Shown: positions 1 to 5,842, numbered from the stretch's first letter. The stretch: 6,222 bases of DNA from an uncultured Oscillospiraceae bacterium (GCA_900552605.1 USAR01000092.1:1-6222), one strand, 5' to 3'. Notes: a model not told the origin generated them from the sequence alone. Numbers and translations: made by a program.

Positions 1-248
1 ACGCACTTGCTGTAGGCATTACATTTGCCTGCGTTCCGCTTAAGCTGATCGGCAGCGCAACAGAGCTTATAAACACATTGCTCGGCGTTATAATAATCGG
101 CATCACCACCTGTATTATCTCGATTGTCGGTGTTAAAGCGGGCAATGCTTTCGGCACAAGATACAAAAAGGGTTCCGAGATCTCCGGCGGCTTAATACTT
201 ATTTTAATCGGTCTTAAAGTGTTGCTTGAGCATTTCGGCGTGATTTAA
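1..248 (+). CDS. mntP: MntP-type manganese efflux pump, C-terminal part (5' end outside window)
   Basis: The frame that ends at the TAA at 246-248 reads 81 residues beginning ALAVGITFAC. The two bases before it (ac) fit the last two bases of an Asp codon, giving the DALAVG motif of the MntP/DUF204 family, whose conserved membrane Asp is needed for Mn(II) export. Three hydrophobic stretches follow the family's last three transmembrane helices: the DALAVG helix, LLGVIIIGITTCIISIVGV, and GGLILILIGLKVLLEHFG at the C-terminus. The loop KAGNAFGTRYKKGSEISGG before the last helix is also typical. MntP proteins are about 185-190 residues, so a little under half is visible. The family exports excess manganese across the cytoplasmic membrane. 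No yybP-ykoY riboswitch can be assessed because the 5' end is missing. No U-tract terminator follows directly; the long palindrome at 291-487 is the first strong secondary structure downstream. Confidence 0.9.
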   Translation, partial: ALAVGITFACVPLKLIGSATELINTLLGVIIIGITTCIISIVGVKAGNAFGTRYKKGSEISGGLILILIGLKVLLEHFGVI

Positions 249-290
249 AACTCATTATATATTAAACATTACGAGCTTGTTTTTAAAAAC

Positions 291-487
291 AGCCCTGTCT
301 TCGGCAGAGCCCGCGCGCAGCGCACCTCGCCAAAGGCGAGGAAAGAGCCGCACTTGGCGGCTCTTTCAACCGTTTTCTCTAAAATCTGCCGACCGCTGAA
401 AGCTGTGCTGTAAGCGGCACTTAAAATAAGCGCAGAAAGCTTTGAAAAACGGTTGACGCTGCGCGCGGGCGTGCCGCAGACGGGGCT
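291..487. repeat. 197-bp imperfect palindrome with internal hairpins (dispersed repeat or structured RNA candidate)
   Basis: The ends form a stem of about 30 bp. Positions 291-306 pair with 472-487 with one mismatch (301/477) and one G-T pair; after a small internal loop, 309-322 pairs perfectly with 457-470 (gcccgcgcgcagcg). Inside are three helices in series: cctcgcc/ggcgagg (325-331/335-341, 3-nt loop), aaagagccgc/gcggctcttt (342-351/357-366, 5-nt loop), and aaccgtttt/aaaacggtt (368-376/446-454) around a partly paired centre. The resulting multi-helix junction is far beyond chance. It is more GC-rich than its surroundings. Read on the minus strand, the outer stem runs straight into GTTTTT, as in a terminator. 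It could be a MITE-like or REP-like dispersed element, a structured RNA, or an elaborate convergent terminator. No target-site duplication is visible. The one open frame across it is a by-product. Confidence 0.75.
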
Positions 488-549
488 TCCTTGCAGTAAC
501 TTTCGGTGACGTGTCAAAAATCCAAGTTGCTGCCTATAAATAACGGCAA

Positions 550-629
550 TGAAAAGGCACCGATATTACGCCCGTTTAAGCAAGTTCGGAAAATTTCAAC
601 CGCATAGAACTACGGGCGTTGCCTTTTCA
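550..629. repeat. nested stem with one-sided bulges
   Basis: Three helices stack coaxially. tgaaaaggca (550-559) pairs with tgccttttca (620-629), acgcccgt (568-575) with acgggcgt (612-619), and agttc (583-587) with gaact (607-611). All unpaired bases between helices lie on the left side (560-567 and 576-582), while the right side is continuous. This asymmetry suggests a functional RNA fold or a small inverted-repeat element. It sits about 130 bp beyond the GH20 stop codon on that gene's downstream side, so it may form the 3' end of the operon mRNA, but no clean U-tract follows in either direction. Confidence 0.6.
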
Positions 630-756
630 ACCGTGTGCTCTTTTAAAATGCTTTTCGTGTACGGGTTTTAGCAAGAAAACACTTTTCGAATACTGCGTTG
701 CAATGATAAAGGCATGACTGTTAATTGGAAATGAGTCTCATTATCCTTTTATATTT

Positions 757-2376
757 TTAAAGCGCGGTGATTCTGTTTGCCGTAACAATGTTTTCCCAAT
801 AATCGCCGCCTATATATTCAAGGTCTTTCCCTGTGCGGCATTTTGAATCGAGCACCGGAGTCAAAAGCTCATCTATAATGTCTGTCTCTCCGTTTATATA
901 AGCTGCAAGACGCGCCTTGCAGTGTTTTACTCTTTGTAAAAGACCGCCGAGACGAATGTCCTGCACATCAAAGCCGTGCGGCTTGTTTTCCCACATCCAC
1001 CAGCTTTCGTAAGCAGAATAGAATTTGCCGATAAGCCGCTCGGTTTCATCGTAAATCGGAAGCAGATCTTTTAGGTCTTCTTTGTTTCCGTCTTTATATG
1101 CATTTCTCGTTTTTATACCCAGCTCAGCTTTAACCGAAAGCGCACGGCACAGCTCGCCGAGGTATTTGAATACTTTGCCGTAGTCCGAATTATCGTACAG
1201 TGGCTTAAGCGTTTCGTATTGTTTTAAAAACCGTTTATTTTCGCTGTCAGATACAATATTATCATATAATCCCATAAAGCAGTCATTGTATAAAAAGTAT
1301 TTTTCAGGGTCGATCGGCGCACCCTCAAGCACCTTTGCCGTGTGAGGCAAATCGACCTCGCAAAATGCTTTATAACTAATTCCGAACATACTTTGGAAAC
1401 CTTTTTCTATCTCTGTTTCTTCCGTTATGCCGTGCGCTATCGAAGCGGCATAATACAGCGACGGCAGCATTGCAAAACGCGAGCACTCGCCGCCGTTATC
1501 CCCCCACATTGTTAAAAATACATTTTTAACACCGTTTTCTTTGCAGGCGCTGAGCGCCGCCTTTGTAGCTTTAACGGAATAACCGTTGCTCGGCGCAAAT
1601 CCGCGCCAACTCCAAAGTCCGCCGGCAAACCAAATGTTTTCTTTAATTTCCGCGTGCAGCTTTATCCTTTCGCTGTATTGCTCGGAATCTGTTGAATAGT
1701 AATCCCAATAAATAAGGTTGACATTGTCGGGAATAAGGCTTTTTACATTTTCAGGCGCACAGTCTGCGCTGTCATATCCGCCGCCTGCAAGCCGAAAAAA
1801 CATATCTCCCCACATAATAAGACCGAAGCCGTATTTCTCTGCAATTTTTGCAACCCTGTTAAGATGCTCTAAAAGAATTTCAAAACGATCCTTCACACCA
1901 TTGCGGCGCATATATTCACCGCACCCGAGCAGATGTGCCTCGTCCATTCCTATGTTCACTGTCCTCGATGAAAAGCACTTTGAAAGAGTCGAAAACATAT
2001 CGTCAATAAGCTTATAGGTTTTTTCCTCGCCGCAAAGTAAAATACCTTCGCAATCCCTTATATCATCATAGCACTTCCAGCGAAAAATTGTGCCGAGATG
2101 CGCAAGAGTTTGTATGCAGGGCATAAGCTCAATTCCCTTTGACGCAGCATAAGCGTCGATATCGCGCAGCTCATCTTGTGTATAAGCGCCGCGATTCCTG
2201 CCGAAATACGGCTGTCCCTCAATTTCATATGTATCCTCGGTGTAAAGCATAAGGCAGTTATAGCCCAGCTCTGACAGAATATCAATATATTTCTTGACCG
2301 CCTGCGGCTTCATAACCGCATTGCGCGAGCAATCGAGCATAACACCGAATTTTCCGAATTCCAAGCTGTTTTTCAA
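757..2376 (-). CDS. family 20 glycoside hydrolase, cytosolic beta-N-acetylhexosaminidase
   Basis: A 539-residue protein with the GH20 (beta/alpha)8 core. GMDEAH at residues 143-148 carries the catalytic Asp-Glu pair (D145, E146) of this substrate-assisted family: Glu is the acid/base and Asp orients the substrate acetamido group. Other expected active-site segments are MWGDMFFR (188-195), IYWDYYSTD (222-230), GGLWSWRGF (252-260) and TMWGDNGGE (289-297), which supply the Trp residues that cage the sugar. The barrel starts almost at residue 10, and the C-terminal third is helical and less recognisable. There is no signal peptide, so the enzyme should be cytosolic and act on imported oligosaccharides, removing terminal beta-GlcNAc or GalNAc. 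It resembles the short intracellular GH20 group (streptococcal GcnA/GH20C type) rather than secreted enzymes. The start is a TTG with a well-placed GAGGTG; it overlaps the stop of the kinase gene, implying coupled translation. Last gene of the operon. Confidence 0.92.
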   Translation of the reverse strand: MKNSLEFGKFGVMLDCSRNAVMKPQAVKKYIDILSELGYNCLMLYTEDTYEIEGQPYFGRNRGAYTQDELRDIDAYAASKGIELMPCIQTLAHLGTIFRWKCYDDIRDCEGILLCGEEKTYKLIDDMFSTLSKCFSSRTVNIGMDEAHLLGCGEYMRRNGVKDRFEILLEHLNRVAKIAEKYGFGLIMWGDMFFRLAGGGYDSADCAPENVKSLIPDNVNLIYWDYYSTDSEQYSERIKLHAEIKENIWFAGGLWSWRGFAPSNGYSVKATKAALSACKENGVKNVFLTMWGDNGGECSRFAMLPSLYYAASIAHGITEETEIEKGFQSMFGISYKAFCEVDLPHTAKVLEGAPIDPEKYFLYNDCFMGLYDNIVSDSENKRFLKQYETLKPLYDNSDYGKVFKYLGELCRALSVKAELGIKTRNAYKDGNKEDLKDLLPIYDETERLIGKFYSAYESWWMWENKPHGFDVQDIRLGGLLQRVKHCKARLAAYINGETDIIDELLTPVLDSKCRTGKDLEYIGGDYWENIVTANRITAL

Positions 2377-3443
2377 GATAACACCTCATTAACAATTGCC
2401 TCCATCTGCGGAAGCTTTTTCTCAATATCACAAACCAGCTTAAGCTGATTCCTTGCACGGTCGAGATTGTGGTTTTCACGGTGAATTTTAAAGTATATGT
2501 CACCGTTAAGGTAATCCGTCAAAAATCTTATTCCGCATTCATATGTAAGAACAAGTGCGGAAACAGGCAACAATCTCTTTTCGGTTTTACTCAGGCAGTC
2601 TGCGGTTTTCTTTAAAAAGCCTTTCGTAAAGCTCTCAAATTTTTTAAGGTCAAACCGAACATTATCGAGATTCGTTTCGTCCTCTGCTGCAGTTGAAGCG
2701 CAGTAGCGCAAGGCGTCGCCGAAGTCGAAAAGCAACGAGCCGGGCATAACCGTGTCGAGATCTATAACACATAGTGCTTTCAGCGTATCCTTATCAAACA
2801 GTACGTTGTTAAGCTTTGTGTCGTTATGCGTCACTCTAAGCGGTATTTCACTTCGGCAAAGCGGCGTCCACAGCGTCTCAGCGTATTTTTTATAATTAAG
2901 AGCCTGTTGTATTTCCTTTTTTGCGTTTTCTTTTCTGTCTGTTTTTGCGTTTTTTATTGCAGTTTCAAGCTGCTCTACCCTATAAGGTGTGTCATGAAAA
3001 CGCTTGATTGTTTCATAAAGACTGTCCGCATTAAAGTCGCTTAACATTTGCTGAAAACCTCCGAATGCCTCACCTGCACTTTCAAGTATATCATAATTCT
3101 CAGTAACGTCAATGCTAACAGTGTTTTCAATATATTTATACATTCTGTAACAACCGTCTTTACCAAGATCAAGGTAGCTTTTTCCGCTTTTGGTTGGTAT
3201 AACATTAAGCGTTTCGCGGCTTTCGTCGCCGCCCGCAAGACTTATCTTTCGTTTCAAATGTTCAGTAACGGCAGTTATATTCTCCATAAGCTTATCCGGT
3301 CTTTCAAATACCTGTGTGTTTATGCGCTGCACTATTGTGTATGGCTTGCATTTGCACAAAAATGTATCGTTAATGTGACCGTTGCCGTAACGCTCAGCAC
3401 TCACATCAACCTTAAACTCTTCAAAAATTTCTTTAATATCCAT
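2373..3443 (-). CDS. nahK: N-acetylhexosamine 1-kinase-like protein (phosphotransferase/APH fold)
   Basis: A 356-residue protein of the aminoglycoside phosphotransferase/choline kinase superfamily. Near the N-terminus RYGNGHINDTF (18-28) is the nucleotide-loop segment typical of NahK/LnpB. HNDTKLNN (206-213) is the catalytic loop with D208 as the probable base, and VIDLDTVMPG (226-235) followed by FDFGDALR (239-246) carries the Mg-binding Asp residues. Length and motifs match bifidobacterial NahK (about 359 residues), which uses ATP to convert GlcNAc or GalNAc to the alpha-1-phosphate. In bifidobacteria this kinase serves lacto-N-biose/galacto-N-biose use. Here it lies between nagB and a GH20 hexosaminidase, supporting an amino-sugar substrate. 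A good ribosome-binding site (GAGAGGTG) precedes the ATG by about 8 nt, and the gap to nagB is 20 nt. A kinase for another sugar or an alcohol of the same superfamily cannot be excluded from sequence alone. Confidence 0.84.
   Translation of the reverse strand: MDIKEIFEEFKVDVSAERYGNGHINDTFLCKCKPYTIVQRINTQVFERPDKLMENITAVTEHLKRKISLAGGDESRETLNVIPTKSGKSYLDLGKDGCYRMYKYIENTVSIDVTENYDILESAGEAFGGFQQMLSDFNADSLYETIKRFHDTPYRVEQLETAIKNAKTDRKENAKKEIQQALNYKKYAETLWTPLCRSEIPLRVTHNDTKLNNVLFDKDTLKALCVIDLDTVMPGSLLFDFGDALRYCASTAAEDETNLDNVRFDLKKFESFTKGFLKKTADCLSKTEKRLLPVSALVLTYECGIRFLTDYLNGDIYFKIHRENHNLDRARNQLKLVCDIEKKLPQMEAIVNEVLS
2382..2387 (-). promoter_or_regulatory. ribosome-binding site fixing the TTG start of the GH20 gene
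   Basis: On the minus strand GAGGTG lies 5 nt before the TTG at 2374-2376. The sequence TTGA merges this start with the TGA stop (2373-2375) of the upstream kinase gene, a 2-nt overlap. The next Met is residue 13, inside the conserved start of the barrel, so TTG is the better start. Confidence 0.75.
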
Positions 3444-3463
3444 ATAAACAGCACCTCTCCGTT

Positions 3464-4210
3464 TTAAAAAGTATCAATTTCGGGCAATGCAGCTTCATCG
3501 CAAATAATAACAACGTTTTTATGCAGCTTTAAAAAAGATGCAGGGTTTTGCGTTGTTATCTCGTTGCCGAAAACACCTTTCATTGCTTCTTTTTTTGCAC
3601 TGCCAAAGCTAAGCAGTACTATTTTCTTAGCAGATAGAATGGTGCCTATTCCCATTGTAAGGGCGGCTTTCGGCACATTGTTTTCGCTTTTAAAAAACCG
3701 CGAGTTTGCCTTTATCGTGCTTTTTGAAAGCTTGGTTAAATGTGTGCAATCGATCAATGCGTTTGCAGGCTCGTTAAATCCGATATGCCCGTTTGCACCT
3801 ATGCCGAGCACCTGCAAATCAATCCCCCCTGCATTTTCAATCTCTTTGTCGAAGCTTTTACATTCCGCCTTAAAATTCTTTGCCGTGCCGTTTAAAATAT
3901 GCACGTTTGCTGGGTTTAGGTTGACGCCGCAAAACAGATTTTTTTCCATAAAAGTATGATAGCTTTGTTCGTCATCGTTATTTATAGGGTAATATTCATC
4001 AAGATTAAATGTGGTAACCTTTCTGAAATCAAGTCCGTTTTCAAAGTGCATTTTTACAAGCTCTTTATACATTTCCAAGGGTGTTGAGCCGGTTGCAAGC
4101 CCAAGCACGCAGTTTGGTTTACTTTTAATACATTCCGCCAAAATCTTTGCAGCGGTTTTTGACCCCTCGGCTTTATCCTTGCAAACAATTAACTGCACAG
4201 TGCATCCCAT
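3464..4210 (-). CDS. nagB: glucosamine-6-phosphate deaminase
   Basis: A 248-residue NagB that converts glucosamine-6-phosphate to fructose-6-phosphate and ammonia in the cytoplasm, the last step of amino-sugar catabolism. Diagnostic segments are LGLATGSTPLEMYKEL (36-51, phosphate-binding loop), TTFNLDEYY (66-74, D71 equivalent to the catalytic Asp72 of E. coli) and LGIGANGHIGFNEP (135-148, with H142 and E147 of the ring-opening His-Glu pair). The Asn before GHIGFNEP, where E. coli has Asp141, is the usual Bacillus-type variant. Length suits the short Gram-positive form that lacks the allosteric C-terminal segment. It is the first gene of the operon. The start is uncertain: the ATG used here has only a weak Shine-Dalgarno and a very short leader, while a GTG four codons later (4196-4198) would give the more family-like N-terminus MQLIVCKD. 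Confidence 0.95.
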   Translation of the reverse strand: MGCTVQLIVCKDKAEGSKTAAKILAECIKSKPNCVLGLATGSTPLEMYKELVKMHFENGLDFRKVTTFNLDEYYPINNDDEQSYHTFMEKNLFCGVNLNPANVHILNGTAKNFKAECKSFDKEIENAGGIDLQVLGIGANGHIGFNEPANALIDCTHLTKLSKSTIKANSRFFKSENNVPKAALTMGIGTILSAKKIVLLSFGSAKKEAMKGVFGNEITTQNPASFLKLHKNVVIICDEAALPEIDTF

Positions 4211-4232
4211 CTTTCAATCTCTTATAATCATT

Positions 4233-4261
4233 ATTGTATCACCTATGTTCAACAATTTATT
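4233..4261 (-). promoter_or_regulatory. promoter of the nagB-nahK-GH20 operon, activator-dependent type
   Basis: On the minus strand TGATACAAT (4241-4233) forms an extended -10 box. A 17-bp spacer places the -35 at 4256-4261, which reads AATAAA and matches TTGACA poorly. The proximal TTTGCAC half-site begins inside this position (4260). A weak -35 overlapped by a regulator site is typical of promoters switched on by an AraC-family activator. The start point would fall about 16 nt before the ATG. Confidence 0.55.
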
Positions 4262-4287
4262 TGCACGATTTACGGTTTTCTTTGCAC
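4260..4287. promoter_or_regulatory. probable AraC-type operator: two direct TTTGCAC half-sites 21 bp apart
   Basis: The heptamer TTTGCAC occurs at 4260-4266 and again at 4281-4287 in the same orientation, 21 bp from start to start, so both face the same side of the helix. Direct half-sites two helical turns apart are the classic arrangement for AraC-family dimers (as at araI). The proximal copy touches the -35 position of the nagB operon promoter, and both copies lie upstream of the regulator's own promoter. Binding by the adjacent regulator is inferred from position and geometry. Confidence 0.6.
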
Positions 4288-4302
4288 TTTTAGCAAAAAC
4301 CA

Positions 4303-4330
4303 TTGACAGAGCCTTGCGGTATGATACAAT
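4303..4330 (+). promoter_or_regulatory. sigma-A promoter of the AraC-family regulator gene
   Basis: A perfect TTGACA (4303-4308) and TACAAT (4325-4330) are separated by 16 bp, and TG at 4322-4323 adds an extended -10. Transcription would start around 4337, giving a leader of about 20 nt before the ATG at 4356. This promoter looks strong without help, in contrast to the divergent operon promoter. Confidence 0.78.
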
Positions 4331-4342
4331 ATATTTGGAAGC

Positions 4343-4353
4343 GAGGTGCAAAG
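4343..4353 (+). promoter_or_regulatory. ribosome-binding site of the regulator gene, overlapping an inverted half-site
   Basis: GAGGTG at 4343-4348 lies 7 nt before the ATG at 4356 and fixes the start of the regulator gene. It overlaps GTGCAAAG (4346-4353), the exact reverse complement of CTTTGCAC at 4280-4287. Binding of the regulator here could block its own transcription or translation; that role is an inference. Confidence 0.5.
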
Positions 4354-4355
4354 AA

Positions 4356-5270
4356 ATGCCGATTTACGAGAAAACCAAACTGAAAAATCTTTTCAACATA
4401 ACAGATATTATCAGTGTTCACTATTTTGAATATGCTCTTAACTTTCATTTTGACGGTGAGAAACACGATTTCTGGGAAATTGTATATGCCGATCAGGACG
4501 ATGTTGTGGTAACTGCGGGTAACAGCGAATTTGTGCTTAAACGCGGTTATGCCGTTTTTCACAAGCCAAATGAATGGCACGGCATACGCACGGTCAAAGA
4601 CAGTGCGGCAAGTGTTGCTATAATCAGCTTTTCATGTAAATCAAGAGCAATGAGCTTTTTTGAAAACAGCACACTGCGTATCGGCCAATATGAAAAAACG
4701 CTGATATCCGATATTCTTGCAGCATTTCCGAAAGCATTTACCACGCCGCTTAACGACATTGCGGCATTTAAGCTTTGCAGAAAAGTGCCGCCGAATCCTG
4801 CGGCAGAACAGATCATCCTAATGCGGCTCTCCGAGCTTTTAATTTCACTTTACGACAGTAAAACCACAAAAGCAGATGCCACAATAATGCGGATTAACCG
4901 TTCCGAAGAGCTGTGCGACTTTATAATTGATTATATGCAGCGCAATGTTAACAGCCGGATTACTATTGAAATGCTTGAAAAATTCTCGGGTACAAGCAGA
5001 GCCACTATCGGCGAGGTATTTCGCGAAAAAGGACTTAAAAGTCCTATTGCTTATTTTATAAACCTTAAAATAAGTGCCGCTAAGAAGTATTTGAGAGAGG
5101 GCAAGCTTAACATAACCCAAATTGCAGAAGTCTTGGGTTATGGCAGCGTGCACTACTTTTCCCGTCAGTTTAAAGCGGTAACGGGAGTTTCCCCGATTGA
5201 GTACTCACGCTCGGCAAAGGCACTTGGTATGATTGACGATCTGCAAAAAAAGCGTTGCGGCAAATGTTGA
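4356..5270 (+). CDS. AraC-family transcriptional regulator with cupin-like sensor domain
   Basis: A 304-residue DNA-binding regulator. The N-terminal part (about 15-110) resembles an AraC-type cupin sensor: HFDGEKHDFWEIVYA (31-45), then GYAVFHKPNEWHGI (64-77) with His residues typical of the ligand pocket. The C-terminal 100 residues form the AraC/XylS double helix-turn-helix: first HTH around 203-226 (TIEMLEKFSGTSRATIGEVF), second around 253-276 (ITQIAEVLGYGSVHYFSRQF), ending in the signature TGVSPIEYSRS (276-286). The frame stays open far upstream, but those codons are antisense to nagB and cross the promoter. The ATG at 4356 has the promoter and GAGGTG in the right places, so it is the start. 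Divergence from the amino-sugar operon and the TTTGCAC half-sites between them point to local control of that operon, most likely activation by an amino-sugar or oligosaccharide signal. The effector is not predictable from sequence. Confidence 0.95.
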   Translation: MPIYEKTKLKNLFNITDIISVHYFEYALNFHFDGEKHDFWEIVYADQDDVVVTAGNSEFVLKRGYAVFHKPNEWHGIRTVKDSAASVAIISFSCKSRAMSFFENSTLRIGQYEKTLISDILAAFPKAFTTPLNDIAAFKLCRKVPPNPAAEQIILMRLSELLISLYDSKTTKADATIMRINRSEELCDFIIDYMQRNVNSRITIEMLEKFSGTSRATIGEVFREKGLKSPIAYFINLKISAAKKYLREGKLNITQIAEVLGYGSVHYFSRQFKAVTGVSPIEYSRSAKALGMIDDLQKKRCGKC

Positions 5271-5292
5271 ATCACAGCGGCCTTAAAGGACT

Positions 5293-5334
5293 AAAAAACA
5301 CACCCCCGAAAGCCAATCGCTTCCGAAGGTGCGC
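5293..5334 (-). terminator. intrinsic terminator, minus-strand specific
   Basis: In minus-strand RNA the arm 5334-5319 (GCGCACCUUCGGAAGC) pairs along all 16 positions with 5313-5298, using five G-U pairs, around a 5-nt loop (5318-5314). A run of six U (5298-5293) follows directly. Read on the plus strand, the same five positions become A-C mismatches and no U-run follows. The G-U pairs therefore show that the hairpin is maintained for minus-strand transcription. Confidence 0.78.
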
Positions 5335-5563
5335 TTCAATTATTTTGAATAAATATTTGAGTATTATTAAATTTATGTGTTATCTAAAATCTATACATCG
5401 GACCTTACGCTCCGTTATAATATTGTGGTTCGGTACGCAAACTGTCGAACTGCCACACTCTTAACATTTGTCGGCGCACTATCATTTTTGCGCGATTCGT
5501 ATAAACTCGAACTGTTCAATGCCTATTTCGACAATTTATAACCGACAATTTGCTAAGTACATC

Positions 5564-5740
5564 GGACTCACCTTTTCCTAAAAAGTTTTTGATGAACACA
5601 TTTTAACGAAAATTTCGGACTCACCTTTTTCGTTTTAGATTTTTGTCGAGAACAATTTCAGTAAATCTTTGGACTCACCCCTTTTGCTTATTTTTTAGAA
5701 TTAACAGGTGGTTCGCTCTGCATCGGTCCCGACTCCTTTC
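5564..5740 (-). repeat. tandem array of four SD-like repeats, period about 54 nt
   Basis: On the minus strand GGTGAGTCC recurs exactly at 5679-5671, 5625-5617 and 5572-5564 (intervals 54 and 53), each preceded by an A-rich AAAAGG context. A divergent first copy, AAAGGAGTCGGGACCGATG (5739-5721), lies about 55 nt ahead. The first and last copies end in CGATG. AAAGGAG and AGGTGA both match the complement of the 16S rRNA 3' end. The sequences between copies are not conserved. Confidence 0.7.
5688..5723 (-). CDS. possible micro-ORF MQSEPPVNSKK
   Basis: An 11-codon frame starting at ATG 5723-5721 and ending at TAA 5690-5688. It is the first ATG in the inferred minus-strand transcript and has a strong Shine-Dalgarno, GAAAGGAG, 9 nt upstream. 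It may be a leader peptide or simply reflect the SD-like repeat. No known peptide is recognised. The last copy of the repeat precedes another tiny frame, MYLANCRL (5563-5537). Confidence 0.3.
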   Translation of the reverse strand: MQSEPPVNSKK

Positions 5741-5754
5741 TTTTTGTTGTCTTT

Positions 5755-5783
5755 ATTATAGCAGTATAATGCAGATTTGTAAA
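5755..5783 (-). promoter_or_regulatory. sigma-A promoter driving the minus-strand RNA
   Basis: On the minus strand TTTACA (5783-5778) and a perfect TATAAT (5760-5755) are separated by 17 bp. Transcription would begin near 5748-5751. No protein gene of normal size lies downstream before the terminator at 5293-5334. Confidence 0.78.
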
Positions 5784-5842
5784 GACGGCAAAATGCACAA
5801 ACTTTAAGCTTAATTTTCTACTACCGCCTTTTGCTGTTTTTG

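Larger units (their letters stand above)
249..756. other. gene-free interval holding two structured elements
   Basis: This interval of about 500 bases lies between two convergent genes (MntP ending on + and the GH20 gene ending on -). No open frame here has both a family-like protein and a ribosome-binding site. It contains a perfect 12-bp palindrome gtttttaaaaac (279-290), a large nested inverted repeat (291-487), a second nested stem (550-629), and a 13-bp perfect dyad aatgag-t-ctcatt (730-742) a few bases beyond the stop codon of the GH20 gene. I see no consensus promoter with both boxes. A U-tract terminator for the GH20 operon is not evident; the stem at 550-629 is the best substitute. 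Confidence 0.7.
5293..5749 (-). ncRNA. candidate structured RNA of about 455 nt with tandem ribosome-binding-site-like repeats
   Basis: A consensus promoter (5755-5783) and a strand-specific terminator (5293-5334) bracket a segment whose longest ATG frame is about 26 codons and lacks a ribosome-binding site. The 5' half (5560-5740) holds four SD-like repeats. The 3' half folds well: TGTGG-CAG-TTCG pairs with CGAACCACA (5457-5446/5432-5424, 3-nt bulge), GCGCA with TGCGC (5493-5489/5478-5474), and TTGTCGG (5548-5542) with CCGACAA (5474-5468), enclosing the previous stem (the two share one base, 5474). A degenerate fifth copy of the repeat, AAGGTCCGATG, lies at 5406-5396. I do not recognise a named RNA family. 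It could be a long regulatory RNA, a polycistronic message of micropeptides, or a decayed gene whose signals survive. The bracketing signals are seen; the RNA itself is inferred. Confidence 0.55.

Noticed and set aside
269..517. 82-codon minus-strand frame over the 291-487 palindrome
   Set aside because: It starts with TTG without a Shine-Dalgarno, is composed largely of the two arms of the inverted repeat and its hairpins, and resembles no protein family I know. The palindrome explains the long frame better. Many intergenic copies with a conserved frame would reopen the question.
730..742. 13-bp perfect dyad aatgagtctcatt as a regulator operator
   Set aside because: It lies just downstream of a gene's 3' end with no promoter nearby, and a perfect 13-mer dyad of this composition is not decisive. 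A one-base centre also prevents it from being a hairpin terminator.
1718..2017. Plus-strand frame inside the GH20 gene, and similar antisense frames in nahK and nagB
   Set aside because: Shadow frames opposite well-supported genes, without ribosome-binding sites or recognisable proteins.
4011..4355. 115-codon N-terminal extension of the AraC-family regulator
   Set aside because: These codons are antisense to nagB and run through the promoter region. TTGACA/TACAAT and GAGGTG point to the ATG at 4356, which also gives a normal 304-residue regulator.
5255..5464. 69-codon plus-strand frame after the regulator gene
   Set aside because: No ribosome-binding site, it overlaps the end of the regulator gene, crosses the minus-strand terminator hairpin and has no family resemblance.
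5564..5680. Short CRISPR array
   Set aside because: The conserved unit is only about 9-15 nt, not a 25-40 nt repeat; there are three or four imperfect copies and no cas genes. The match to the 16S anti-SD fits better.
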